Below are positions 13,356 through 21,605 of a stretch of DNA of 64,000 bases, in pieces. How positions within the stretch are numbered: position 1 is the stretch's first letter; each line of letters opens with the position of its first letter. The translations under genes were made by a program, and so were the position numbers. A model generated the notes under the pieces. The model searched no databases. It saw only the letters and a list, made by a program, of their open reading frames with translations, and was not told where the DNA came from. Source of the DNA: Actinomycetota bacterium (GTDB taxonomy: Bacteria > Actinomycetota > Acidimicrobiia > Acidimicrobiales > Microtrichaceae); assembly GCA_016870275.1 (NCBI GenBank), contig VGBZ01000001.1, positions 1 through 64,000 on the forward strand, in the 5' to 3' direction.

Positions 13356-13798
13356 CCGACGACCTCGACCACCACGTTCGTGGCCTTCACCGAGGCGGCG
13401 GCCACGACGCCGGGCCGGAGGTCGAGTTCCTCGACCGCCTCGCGCGTCACCAGCGCCACGACCCGGTGTGGGCCGCACTGCAGCTCCACCTGCGCAGCGA
13501 TGCGGTCCACCTCGACGGCGGTGACGATGCCGAGGAACCGGTTGCGCGCCGAGCGGCGAGACGTCTCGGAGCCACCGGCGCCGCGCTCGAGCAGCAGGCC
13601 GGCGAGCGAGACGGTGTCGACGAGCCGCTGCCCGCCTGAGGAGCGCGAGGTCCGGAGGCGTCCGTCGTCGCACCAGCGACGGACGGTGTCTACGCTGACC
13701 CCGGCGAGTTCGGCGGCGAGGCCGGGTCGGATCGGCGGCACCGGCGCGGCGGCACCAGAAACCGCATCTGCTCCTTCTGGAGTTCTCGAAGCTGGCAT
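13352..13798 (-). CDS. HTH-TOBE molybdenum-binding regulator
   Basis: A 148-residue protein. The N-terminal half is a MerR/excisionase-like helix-turn-helix (LAGVSVDTVRRWCDDGRL). The C-terminal half is a single TOBE (molbindin) domain (RNRFLGIVTAVEVDRIAAQV ending in KATNVVVEV). The domain pair is common in actinobacteria beside mod genes, where it probably senses molybdate and represses or tunes uptake. ATG 13798 is the start; the frame is open further upstream without homology. It is first in the operon with modA and modB, with a four-base overlap to modA. The regulatory direction is inferred. Confidence 0.88.
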   Translation of the reverse strand: MPASRTPEGADAVSGAAAPVPPIRPGLAAELAGVSVDTVRRWCDDGRLRTSRSSGGQRLVDTVSLAGLLLERGAGGSETSRRSARNRFLGIVTAVEVDRIAAQVELQCGPHRVVALVTREAVEELDLRPGVVAAASVKATNVVVEVVG

Positions 13799-13978
13799 CT
13801 GCCAGAGGCTACGCCGAGGTAGGCCGGTGAGGCCACCGTCGTCACCGGCCGACGACCGTCCAAGGCGTAGCCGGTCGGGCAGTTCGCGGTTGGATACACG
13901 ACCGGAAACAACTCGGAAGCACCACCTTCCCACCGAACCGCCACCCCGGCGGGTCGCAGGAACCAGGAGGTCACCTTC

Positions 13979-14098
13979 GTGCTCAGATCACGCAAGTCCC
14001 AGCCGTTCGCTGGCCTGCTCGTCATGGGAGCCGTACTGGCGTCGCCCGCAGTGGCGCTCACCCGGCGCGTCGACCACGTGCTCGAACGCCTGGCCTGA
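13979..14098 (+). CDS. 39-residue small protein: hydrophobic N-terminus plus SerC-like tail
   Basis: A short gene with an excellent ribosome site, AGGAGGT at 13965-13971, seven bases before the GTG start. The peptide begins VLRSRKSQPFAG, continues with a hydrophobic stretch LLVMGAVLASPAVA that could be a signal or membrane segment, and ends [14 protein letters not shown]. The last 14 residues match the C-terminus of SerC in this window at 13 positions. At DNA level 40 of 45 bases (14054-14098 against 11742-11786) are the same, and four of the five changes are silent. That pattern suggests a duplicated gene end held under protein-level selection. Function unknown. No neighbour shares its strand closely until the K+ channel at 14181. 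Confidence 0.7.
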   Translation: MLRSRKSQPFAGLLVMGAVLASPAVALTRRVDHVLERLA

Positions 14099-14180
14099 GT
14101 GCCCACCGCATGAACACCGGGTCGGAGCGGCTCTGGCTCGTGTTCACATCGCCGAAACATATCCCGGCGATAGTGATCCG

Positions 14181-15272
14181 GTGAAGATCTCGGCCGGTGG
14201 AGTACTGCTCGAGCGTCGCCGCCGCCGCCGACTGCTCCGTGAGGAACGAGACCCGTGGCGAAGATTCCGAGGCGGGCTGCTCGTCCTGGGAACCGTGCTC
14301 CTGATCGGGACCGTCGGCTACGCAGCGCTCGGCGTGCCGGCGTTCGACGCGCTCTACCAGACCGCCATCACGATCACCACGGTCGGCTACGGCGAGATCG
14401 GACCAGAGGACGAGGTCGACACCGCCTACAGGGTCTTCACGCTGTTCCTGGTGCTCGTCGGAGCGAGCTCCGCCATCTACACCGTCAGTGTGCTGCTCGA
14501 GACCGTGATCGAAGGCAGCTTGAACGACGGATGGAGGAAACGACGAATGGACCCACTGATCACATCGATGAGCGAGCACGTGGTGATCGCCGGGTGGGGG
14601 CGTGTGGGCCAGTCGATCGCCAACTATGCCAACCGGCACGGCGCCGAGGTCGTCGCAGTCGACGTCGACCCCAATCGGCGGGACTGGACCGTCCCGATGG
14701 TCGTCGGTGACGCCAACGACGACGACGTGCTGCGCGCCGCCGGCGTCGAACGTGCGAGCGTCCTCGTCGCCGCCCTGTCCAGCGATGCCGAGAACATCTC
14801 ACTGACGCTGACCGCCCGGGCGATCAGCCCCTCACTGTTCATCGTCGCACGGACCTCTACCCAGAGGAACGAGCGGAAGTTCTTCCAGGCCGGCGCAGAT
14901 CGGGTCGTCAACCCCTACGAGATCGCAGGATCCCGCATGGGTGCGATCGCCCTCCACCCCCACGTCGCCGAGTTCCTCGATGAGGTACTCCACGATGACG
15001 GCCACGACGTCGAGATCCACGAGCTCGTGATCGAGGATGGATCCGAACTCGCCGGAGGTTCGGTCGGGGACGTCGCCCCCGCCGGCCAGGCCCCGTTGGT
15101 GGTCGCCGTTCGGTCCTCCAGCAGCGGATTCACCGCCGCTCCACCTGGGAGCCACCGGTTGGGAGCCGGCGACGTCCTGATCGTCCTCGGTACGTCCGAC
15201 GACCTGCTGCAGATTCGTCGTCGGAGCAGTGTGTCGCCCGGAATCACCTATCGCGGCGCGCCGAGCACCTGA
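14181..15272 (+). CDS. Potassium channel with TrkA-N (RCK) domain
   Basis: A two-transmembrane K+ channel of the MthK/Kch type, 363 residues. After a basic cytoplasmic N-terminus come a first membrane helix (about 31-50), the pore with selectivity filter TTVGYGE (66-72) and a second helix (about 84-108). The cytoplasmic RCK-N domain follows, with the Rossmann loop GWGRVG (138-143) and the acidic VAVDVDP. A C-terminal TrkA-C-like segment ends in VLGTSDDLLQI. The GTG at 14181 fits the domain boundary. Gating by a nucleotide or ion at the RCK domain is expected for the family. No partner gene is nearby. Confidence 0.93.
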   Translation: MKISAGGVLLERRRRRRLLREERDPWRRFRGGLLVLGTVLLIGTVGYAALGVPAFDALYQTAITITTVGYGEIGPEDEVDTAYRVFTLFLVLVGASSAIYTVSVLLETVIEGSLNDGWRKRRMDPLITSMSEHVVIAGWGRVGQSIANYANRHGAEVVAVDVDPNRRDWTVPMVVGDANDDDVLRAAGVERASVLVAALSSDAENISLTLTARAISPSLFIVARTSTQRNERKFFQAGADRVVNPYEIAGSRMGAIALHPHVAEFLDEVLHDDGHDVEIHELVIEDGSELAGGSVGDVAPAGQAPLVVAVRSSSSGFTAAPPGSHRLGAGDVLIVLGTSDDLLQIRRRSSVSPGITYRGAPST

Positions 15273-15296
15273 TGCAGGCAACTCGGAAACGAAACG

Positions 15297-15323
15297 TTCA
15301 CATCGGCGCAAACAGCCGGTGAC
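15297..15323 (+). promoter_or_regulatory. Possible GlnR-type nitrogen box upstream of amt
   Basis: Three five-base boxes lie at an 11-base period: TTCAC (15297-15301), GCAAA (15308-15312) and GTGAC (15319-15323), each separated by six bases. This resembles the actinobacterial GlnR pattern gTnAC-n6-GaAAc-n6-GtnAC. The fourth box is not matched. It is about 190 bases before the ammonium transporter, a classical GlnR target. The match is partial and could be chance. Confidence 0.3.
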
Positions 15324-15516
15324 TGCCTGTTCCTACGTTTCGCCCCGTGGACGTCCCAGTCGGTACCGAAAATCTGAGCGCATGGAGCGAGCGCGCCCAG
15401 GTGGACCGGCGCCAGACCGGGGCGGCCCGCCCACCAGTGGCGCTGACACGGAACCGAACCTGTGGGTCGACCGACCGGATCAGCTCCGCCCCAACCCGAA
15501 ACAGAGGAGTGCACAC

Positions 15517-16905
15517 ATGAAGTGGCGACGATTCGCCCTTGCGGCCGTCGGTGCGGCGACAGCAGGCGCCATCCTGATGATCGCTGGACCCGCAGGTGCC
15601 CAAGAGGCTCCAGCAGACGCGGAGACGTTGATCGGCGAGGTGCAAGCCAACCTCGACAACGTGTTCGTTCTCCTCGCAGCAGTCCTCGTGATCTTCATGC
15701 AGGCTGGCTTTGCGCTGGTCGAGGCCGGACTGACCCGCGCCAAGAGTGTCGCCAACATCATGATGAAGAATCTGATGGACTTCTGCGTCGGCGCAGTGGC
15801 GTTCTTCTGCGTCGGCTACGCCATCGCGTTCGGCTCAGGGAACGACTACTTCGGCTCGACCGGTTGGTTCCTGGGGAGCGGCGCCGAGTCCCCCTACGAG
15901 AACCTGACGGTCCCGACGTTCTTCGTCTTCCAGGTCGCCTTCGCCGCAACTGCAGCGACCATCGTGTCGGGGGCCATGGCCGAGCGGACGAAATTCAAGT
16001 CGTACATCATCTACAGCCTCGTGATCACCGCGGTGATCTATCCCGTTGTTGTGCACTGGCTCTGGGGCGGCGGCTGGCTCGCCAACCTCTCGACTCCGTA
16101 CCACGACTTCGCCGGCTCGAGCATCGTCCACATGACCGGCGGAGTCGCCGCACTGATCGGCGCCATCTTCCTCGGGCCACGCATCGGCAAGTACGGGCCG
16201 GATGGCAAGCCGCGAGCGATTCCCGGACACAGCATCCCGTTCGCCGTGATCGGGGCGTTCATCCTCCTGGTCGGATGGTACGGATTCAACCCGGGGTCGG
16301 AGCTTGCGGCGGACGGGCTCATCGGCCCGATCGCCCTGACGACGACGCTGTCCGGGGTCGCCGGAGCCATCGTGGCAACGGCGGTGATCTGGATCGTCGC
16401 CGGCAAGCCCGACGTCGCCATGGCCGCCAACGGCCTGCTCGCCGGACTGGTTGGCGTCACCGCCGGAACCGCTGTCGTATCCAACACCGGAGCGTTGATC
16501 ATCGGTGCCATCTCTGGCGCCATCGTGGTGGGAGCGGTCCTCTTCATCGAGCGGATGAAGGTCGACGACCCGGTCGGAGCGGTCTCGGTCCACGGCGTCT
16601 GCGGCGCCTGGGGCACGATCGCCGTCGGTCTGTTCGCAGTTGAGGAGAACGCCTACGAAGTCGGACCCGGCCTCTTCTACGGTGGTGGCACCAGCCAGCT
16701 GGTCTCACAGCTCACCGGCGTGGTCGCCATAGCCGCCTTCGTCGCCGTGACCACGGCGATCCTCTTCGGGGTCATCAATGCCACCATCGGCCTGCGAGTC
16801 ACGGAGGAAGAGGAGATGAACGGCCTCGACGTCCACGAGCACGGACACGCCGGTTACGTCGACGACATCGTGGTGCCCTCAGTGCCCGGAACGTCGCTCA
16901 CCTAG
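15517..16905 (+). CDS. amt: Ammonium transporter
   Basis: Membrane channel for ammonium/ammonia uptake, 462 residues. ATG 15517 is preceded by GAGGAGT with suitable spacing. The N-terminus is a cleavable signal (cut expected near AGPAGAQ, residue 28), as in many Amt proteins. The family signature is present (FAGSSIVHMTGGVAAL), and both pore histidines are visible, in SSIVHMTGG and in VSVHGVCGAWG. About eleven membrane segments follow. A perfect hairpin at 16930-16960 ends the transcript. No glnK gene follows, so any PII regulation would act from elsewhere. Confidence 0.96.
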   Translation: MKWRRFALAAVGAATAGAILMIAGPAGAQEAPADAETLIGEVQANLDNVFVLLAAVLVIFMQAGFALVEAGLTRAKSVANIMMKNLMDFCVGAVAFFCVGYAIAFGSGNDYFGSTGWFLGSGAESPYENLTVPTFFVFQVAFAATAATIVSGAMAERTKFKSYIIYSLVITAVIYPVVVHWLWGGGWLANLSTPYHDFAGSSIVHMTGGVAALIGAIFLGPRIGKYGPDGKPRAIPGHSIPFAVIGAFILLVGWYGFNPGSELAADGLIGPIALTTTLSGVAGAIVATAVIWIVAGKPDVAMAANGLLAGLVGVTAGTAVVSNTGALIIGAISGAIVVGAVLFIERMKVDDPVGAVSVHGVCGAWGTIAVGLFAVEENAYEVGPGLFYGGGTSQLVSQLTGVVAIAAFVAVTTAILFGVINATIGLRVTEEEEMNGLDVHEHGHAGYVDDIVVPSVPGTSLT

Positions 16906-16929
16906 TCGCCCATCCCCCTGGGTGTCACC

Positions 16930-16960
16930 GAGGACCCGCCTCTCCCCGGGGCGGGTCCTC
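16930..16960 (+). terminator. Rho-independent-like terminator after amt
   Basis: GAGGACCCGCC (16930-16940) and GGCGGGTCCTC (16950-16960) form a perfect 11-base-pair stem with a 9-base loop, 25 bases after the amt stop. There is no T-run, which is usual for actinobacterial terminators. Confidence 0.8.
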
Positions 16961-16988
16961 GCACGTCCGGGCACCTACCCTGAGCGAC

Positions 16989-17237
16989 GTGGACGACCAA
17001 CTGCTCCCCGACGGCACCTACGACGTGTTCGTCGTCGACGCCGAGGACGCGCCACCCGACGACGGTGAGGGACCACCCGGCACGACGCTCGACCTGACGG
17101 TGACGAGTGGGCCGCACAAGGCCGAGACCCTCCTCCTGCGCTCCACCACCTGGCTGGGTGACCCGATCGACCTGATCGGCATGCCGGCGACCATGACGGT
17201 GACACTCGGGGTGCCGTCGGTCCGCATCGACCACTGA
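16989..17237 (+). CDS. Conserved-looking hypothetical protein (82 residues)
   Basis: A small soluble acidic protein starting at GTG 16989 directly after the amt terminator. It begins VDDQLLPDGTYDVFVVDAED and contains alternating hydrophobic positions typical of beta strands (TTLDLTVTSG, ATMTVTLGVPSVRID), so a small beta-barrel is likely. There are no cysteines, signal peptide or membrane segment. No family is recognised. It is convergent with thrB, five bases away. Support for coding comes from its tight fit between the terminator and thrB and the lack of a better frame. Confidence 0.6.
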   Translation: MDDQLLPDGTYDVFVVDAEDAPPDDGEGPPGTTLDLTVTSGPHKAETLLLRSTTWLGDPIDLIGMPATMTVTLGVPSVRIDH

Positions 17238-17241
17238 CGGC

Positions 17242-18087
17242 TCAGGTCTCCAGCGGCCCGTCGACGATGCGCGCGCCGACACGGTCGACACCGAGCACCC
17301 GCACCGAGCAGCCGTCGGCCAGGGCGACCGAGGCGGCGACGACCGGCGCCAGGGTCGAATCGGCCAGGGCGGCGACGGACGGGCCCGATCCGGACAGCCA
17401 CACCGCGTGCACGTCCGCTCGGGCCGAGAGCTCGGCGAACACCACGGCGACGTCGGGTCGGGCCTCGAGCCGGGTCGGCTGGTGGAGCCGGTCGGCACTC
17501 GCCGCCCGAAGGCCGCGCAGGTCGCCCGTCGCCACAGCGGCCACCCAGGCCGCAGCCGCGCCGACGTTGGCCACTGCGTCGTCGAGCGGCACACGGGCCG
17601 GCAGGGACCGGCGTGAGGCCGTGGTCGAGGTGCGCGACGACGGCGACCACACGACCAGGTCGACGCCATCAGGGAACCGAAGGCGCGCGGTGTGTCCCGC
17701 AGCAGCGACGACGAAGTCGCCGTGGGCCGAGGCCGCAGCGTTCTCGGCGTGCCCCTCGAGGTCGGCGGCCACGGCGAGCGCCCGGACCCTGGCGTCCACG
17801 ACACCGTCGCCCTGCTGGAGCCCGGCCAGGAACGCGCCGGCGACGCGGGCGGCACCCGAGAAGCCCAGCCCGCGGCCGGGAGGGATGGGGCTCCGCCACC
17901 ACAGCGGCGTCGGATCCCCACCCGCGGCGGCGTGCGCAACGACTGCCGGGTGCTCAGGCTCGGCCACCAGGAGATCCCCCTCGTCGGGCGACGAGTCGGC
18001 CAGCACGAACGGCAGGTCGACCGCCACGGCGAGGCAGTCGAACCCCGGACCCAGATTGGCCGAGGACGCCGGGGCGGTCACGATCAC
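17242..18087 (-). CDS. thrB: Homoserine kinase
   Basis: GHMP-family kinase that phosphorylates homoserine with ATP for threonine synthesis, 281 residues. GTG 18087 begins VIVTAPASSANLGPGFDCLA, the classic ThrB N-terminus. The ATP-binding loop reads PPGRGLGFSGAARVAGA; most relatives have GLGSSAA, so one of the two loop serines is replaced by Phe here. The C-terminal GHMP motif SGSGPSVAAL is normal. hom and thrC are not in the window, so the gene stands alone, divergent from the six-gene operon. Confidence 0.92.
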   Translation of the reverse strand: MIVTAPASSANLGPGFDCLAVAVDLPFVLADSSPDEGDLLVAEPEHPAVVAHAAAGGDPTPLWWRSPIPPGRGLGFSGAARVAGAFLAGLQQGDGVVDARVRALAVAADLEGHAENAAASAHGDFVVAAAGHTARLRFPDGVDLVVWSPSSRTSTTASRRSLPARVPLDDAVANVGAAAAWVAAVATGDLRGLRAASADRLHQPTRLEARPDVAVVFAELSARADVHAVWLSGSGPSVAALADSTLAPVVAASVALADGCSVRVLGVDRVGARIVDGPLET

Positions 18088-18107
18088 CGGGCCAGCGTAC
18101 GGCCCGG

Positions 18108-18136
18108 ATGACCGGCACCCGGGTCGCCGGTACCCT
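18108..18136 (+). promoter_or_regulatory. Candidate sigma-70 promoter of the KAS III - CCR operon
   Basis: ATGACC (18108-18113, -35-like) and TACCCT (18131-18136, -10-like) are separated by exactly 17 bases and lie 61 bases before the first start codon of the operon, in the divergent gap with thrB. Each box matches the consensus only partly. Confidence 0.4.
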
Positions 18137-18196
18137 GTGTGCGGGCGATCGAACCCGGCGGTGTGGCAACCACCGGGTGGGAACCGAGGGGGCGAC

Positions 18197-19237
18197 ATGG
18201 ACGTCATGCGGGAGGCCACTGGCACGTACGCCGCCGCCGGCACGCGCATCGCCGGGACCGGCGGCCACCTCCCCGGCCGACCGGTCGGCAACGACGAGGT
18301 GGTCCGCCTCCTCCCGGACGGTGTCACCGACGCCGGGTGGATCTCCGAGCACACCGGCATCGAGCAGCGGCACTGGGCCGGTCCCGGGGAGGCCACCAGC
18401 GACCTCGCCGCCGCCGCCGGCCGCCTCGCCCTCGATGCCGCCGGGATCGCACCGGAGGCGCTCGACCACATCCTCCTGTGCTCCACCACCGCCGACTGGA
18501 CCTCACCGGCCGCGGCCAGCCGGGTGCAGCACCTCCTCGGGGCCGCCTGTCCGGCGGAGGACAAGCAGGTGGCGTGCGCGAGCTGGCTGTTCGGCCTCGA
18601 CCACGGGGCCCGACTCTGCGCCACCGGGGCCCGCGCCGTGCTGGTGGTGGGGGCCGACGTGAAGTCGCGCTTCGTGTCCGACGAGGACCACCGCCTCCGA
18701 CCGGTCATGGCCGACGGTGCCGGTGCCGTGGTCCTGGTCCCCCGACCCGCCGGCGACGACGGTGCCGGCCTCCGGACCGTGCACCTCTACTCCGACGGGA
18801 GCCGGGCACGGAACATCTTCACGCCAGCGGGAGGCAGCGCGGTCCCGGCCAGCGAGGAGAGCGTGCGCGACGGCCTCCACTACGTGCGCATGGCGGTGCC
18901 CGGCGGGACGATCAAGGCCGATGCCATCGCCATCATGAGCGACGGCGTGCGGCGGGTCCTGGCCGACACCGGCTGGGCCCTCGACGACGTGGACGTGTTC
19001 ATCGGCCACCAGGCGAACCTCGCGATCCTGCGCGGGCTCGCCGACGAGCTCGAGGTGGGGATGGAGCGGTTCCCGGTGACCATCGACCGGACGGGCAACA
19101 CCGTGGCGGCGACGCTGCCCTTCACCCTCGACCACGCCGTTCGCACGGGCCTGGTGCGGCCGGGCCACCGGGTCGTGTTCACCACGGCCGGGGCCGGCTA
19201 CGCCGGCGGGGCCGCCGCGTACCGGGTACCGACGTGA
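18197..19237 (+). CDS. 3-oxoacyl-ACP synthase III family protein (KAS III, catalytic triad intact)
   Basis: FabH-like condensing enzyme of 346 residues and first gene of a six-gene coupled operon. It has the full triad: Cys127 in QVACASWLF, His271 in FIGHQANLAIL and Asn301 in RTGNTVAATLP. Enzymes of this fold condense an acyl group from CoA or ACP with malonyl, alkylmalonyl or acyl-CoA partners. Here it is unlikely to be housekeeping FabH because no acpP, fabD or fabF is nearby and a second KAS III-like gene is in the same operon. ATG 18197 follows a purine-rich GAGGGGG. The stop overlaps the next gene as GTGA. The substrate is unknown. Confidence 0.9.
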   Translation: MDVMREATGTYAAAGTRIAGTGGHLPGRPVGNDEVVRLLPDGVTDAGWISEHTGIEQRHWAGPGEATSDLAAAAGRLALDAAGIAPEALDHILLCSTTADWTSPAAASRVQHLLGAACPAEDKQVACASWLFGLDHGARLCATGARAVLVVGADVKSRFVSDEDHRLRPVMADGAGAVVLVPRPAGDDGAGLRTVHLYSDGSRARNIFTPAGGSAVPASEESVRDGLHYVRMAVPGGTIKADAIAIMSDGVRRVLADTGWALDDVDVFIGHQANLAILRGLADELEVGMERFPVTIDRTGNTVAATLPFTLDHAVRTGLVRPGHRVVFTTAGAGYAGGAAAYRVPT

Positions 19238-20076
19238 ACCCGGGCCCACCACTCGCCGGGCGGCGGGCACTCGTGGTGGGTGGCGGCCGGGACCTCGGCG
19301 CCGCGGTGGCCCGACGTCTCGCCACGGATGGCGCCACGCTCCTCCTCGTGGGCCGGGACACGCGTTCCCTCGAGGGGGTGCAGGCCCAGCTCGACGGTTC
19401 CGGCCACGACCACCTCGCCGCCGACCTCACGGACCCGGCCGACCTGGCCCGCCTGTGCGCCCACCTCCACCGGGTCGCCCCGGTCGACGTGGTGGTGACC
19501 GGGCTGCGGGTCCGGGAGCCCTGGGCCCGCCTCGAGCACACCGGGGCGGAAGCCCTCGCGGATGCCCTCGCCGACAACGTCGCGTACCTGGCCGACGTGA
19601 TCCGGGCCGTGCTGCCGGGCCAGCGCCAGGCGGGTTTCGGGCGCTGGGTCGTGCTCAGCTCCGCCGTCGCCGCCCTGGGCGGCGAGGGACAGGGCGCGTA
19701 CGTGGCCCAGAAGGCCGCCCTCGAGGGACTCGTGCGCACCCTCGCGCTCGAGGAGGGCCGCCACGGGATCACCGCGAACGTGGTGGCGCCCGGGTTCGTG
19801 GAAACCGACGCCACCCGCACCGCGTACCCACCGGAGGTGGTGCACACGTTGGGTGCGGCCAACGCGCTCGGGCGGGCGGTCCGACCTGCGGAGGTGGCCC
19901 ACGCGGTGGCGCTCCTCGTGCACCCGGACGCCGGGGCGATCACCGGCACCACCCTCCCGGTCACCGGAGGGACCGAGCTCGGCTGGGCGATCGGCGCCGC
20001 CGTGCGCGGGGCACGCAGGACGGCCGGCGGCGGCCGGCCGGACGACGGGGAGGAGGATCGGGCCGGTGCTCGCTGA
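19234..20076 (+). CDS. Short-chain dehydrogenase/reductase
   Basis: Classical SDR of 280 residues. The nucleotide loop is VVGGGRDLGAAVA, an acidic DLTDP follows, and the catalytic serine (LSSAVAAL) and YVAQK pair are complete. A C-terminal TGTTLPVTGGTELGWA is like FabG-type 3-oxoacyl reductases. In the operon it probably reduces the ketone made by the KAS III protein. The GTG start overlaps the KAS III stop by four bases; its 3' end overlaps the ligase start by 11 bases. The last 25 residues are charged and low in complexity, perhaps only a by-product of the overlap. Confidence 0.9.
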   Translation: MNPGPPLAGRRALVVGGGRDLGAAVARRLATDGATLLLVGRDTRSLEGVQAQLDGSGHDHLAADLTDPADLARLCAHLHRVAPVDVVVTGLRVREPWARLEHTGAEALADALADNVAYLADVIRAVLPGQRQAGFGRWVVLSSAVAALGGEGQGAYVAQKAALEGLVRTLALEEGRHGITANVVAPGFVETDATRTAYPPEVVHTLGAANALGRAVRPAEVAHAVALLVHPDAGAITGTTLPVTGGTELGWAIGAAVRGARRTAGGGRPDDGEEDRAGAR

Positions 20077-21604
20077 GACGCTCACCGACCTGCTCGCCCG
20101 ACGGGCTGCCATCCACCCGGAACGGTCCGCGTTCGAGGACGCGGGCGGCGGGCCCGGCCTCGATCACGGCGGGGCGTGGGCCGCGGCGTGCCGAGCCGCC
20201 GGCGGGCTGGCCCGCCGGGGAGTGGGACCGGGCGACCGGGTGGTGGTGCTCGCGGACCAGACCGTCGACGCGTGGGTCTTCCTCCACGGAGCGATGCGCC
20301 TCGGCGCCGTACCCGTGCTGCTCAACTGGCGGCTCACGGTGGAGGAGCTCACGGCCATCGCCACCGATGCCCGCGCCGGCCTCGTGACCTCCACTCCGGG
20401 GTGGGCGGCGCCGGCGGCCGGGGTGGCCCGAGCGCTCGGCGTCGAGCACCTCGACGTGTCCGACGTGGCGGACGGCCGGCCGCTCGGCGGGGACCACCCG
20501 CTCCCCCGGCCCGACGACGTGGCCGTGCAGATGTACACCTCGGGCACCACTGCGCTGCCGAAGGGCGTCTGCACCACGCACGCCAACCTGCTCGCCCTCC
20601 TCGACCTGCTGACCGCGGAGCTCCCGGGATTCGCTGCCGACAGCCGGCACCTCGTGGCCGCGCCCCTGTTCCACATCGCCGGGTTCGGCTTCGGAGTGGG
20701 GCCGCTCGCCGTCGGCGCCCCGGCCGTGCTGCTGGAACGATTCGACCCGGCGGCAGCGCTCGACGCCGTCGAGCACCACGGCATCACCCACACGCTGCTC
20801 GTGCCAGCCATGCTCCAGGCGGTGTGCGCGGTTCCCGGGGCGGCGGAACGCGACACCTCGGGTCTCCGGGGCCTGCTCTACGGCGGCTCACCCATGTCGG
20901 TGTCCCTCATGGAGACCGTGGCGCGGACCCTCGGCTGCGCGATGACCCAGGCGTACGGGATGACCGAGACCACCGGCATCGCCTCCCTCCTCCGCTTCGA
21001 CGACCACGCCGCAGGGCTCGCCGCCGGGGACGACGACCCGGCCCGGCAGCGGCTGGCCTCGGCGGGACGCGCCGCGATCGGCACCGAACTGCGCATCGAC
21101 GGGCCCGACGACACCGGCGCCGGCGAGGTGCTCGTTCGCAGCCCGATGACCATGCCCGGCTACTGGGACCGCCCCGAGGAGAACGGGGTGACACTCGCGG
21201 AGGGCGGCTGGCTGCGGACGGGCGACGTCGGGCGCCTCGACCGCGACGGCTACCTGTACCTGGTCGACCGCAAGAAGGACGTGGTCATCACCAAGGGTGA
21301 GAACGTGTATCCGGGCGAGGTGGAACGGGTGCTCGCGGAGCACCCAAGGGTGGTCGACGTCGCGGTGGTCGGCGTGCCCGACGACGAACACGGCGAGGCC
21401 CTGTGCGCCGTGGTGCAGGTGGGCCCGGACGGCCCGCCCACCCTGGGGGAGTTGCAGGAGTTCTGCCGCGGCCGCCTGGCCGGGTTCAAGTTGCCCAGGC
21501 GACTCGAGGTGGTCGACGACCTCCCCCGCACCCCGTCGGGCAAGGTCATGCGGCGGGTGGTGCGGGAGCCGTTCTGGGCCGACCGGGACCGGCAGGTGAA
21601 CTGA
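20066..21604 (+). CDS. AMP-dependent acyl-CoA synthetase/ligase
   Basis: Adenylate-forming enzyme of 512 residues that activates a carboxylic acid as acyl-AMP, then usually as acyl-CoA. Motifs: phosphate loop YTSGTTALPKGV, YGMTETTG, TGDVGRLDRDGYLYLVDRKK and the C-terminal lysine in PRTPSGKVMRR. GTG 20066 has AGGAGG nine bases upstream, inside the end of the SDR gene. Within the operon it could load a fatty or other acid for the KAS III enzyme, or act late on a 2-alkyl-3-hydroxy acid as OleC/LstC-type enzymes do in beta-lactone pathways. Sequence alone does not decide between these. Confidence 0.92.
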   Translation: MLAETLTDLLARRAAIHPERSAFEDAGGGPGLDHGGAWAAACRAAGGLARRGVGPGDRVVVLADQTVDAWVFLHGAMRLGAVPVLLNWRLTVEELTAIATDARAGLVTSTPGWAAPAAGVARALGVEHLDVSDVADGRPLGGDHPLPRPDDVAVQMYTSGTTALPKGVCTTHANLLALLDLLTAELPGFAADSRHLVAAPLFHIAGFGFGVGPLAVGAPAVLLERFDPAAALDAVEHHGITHTLLVPAMLQAVCAVPGAAERDTSGLRGLLYGGSPMSVSLMETVARTLGCAMTQAYGMTETTGIASLLRFDDHAAGLAAGDDDPARQRLASAGRAAIGTELRIDGPDDTGAGEVLVRSPMTMPGYWDRPEENGVTLAEGGWLRTGDVGRLDRDGYLYLVDRKKDVVITKGENVYPGEVERVLAEHPRVVDVAVVGVPDDEHGEALCAVVQVGPDGPPTLGELQEFCRGRLAGFKLPRRLEVVDDLPRTPSGKVMRRVVREPFWADRDRQVN

Positions 21605-21605
21605 G

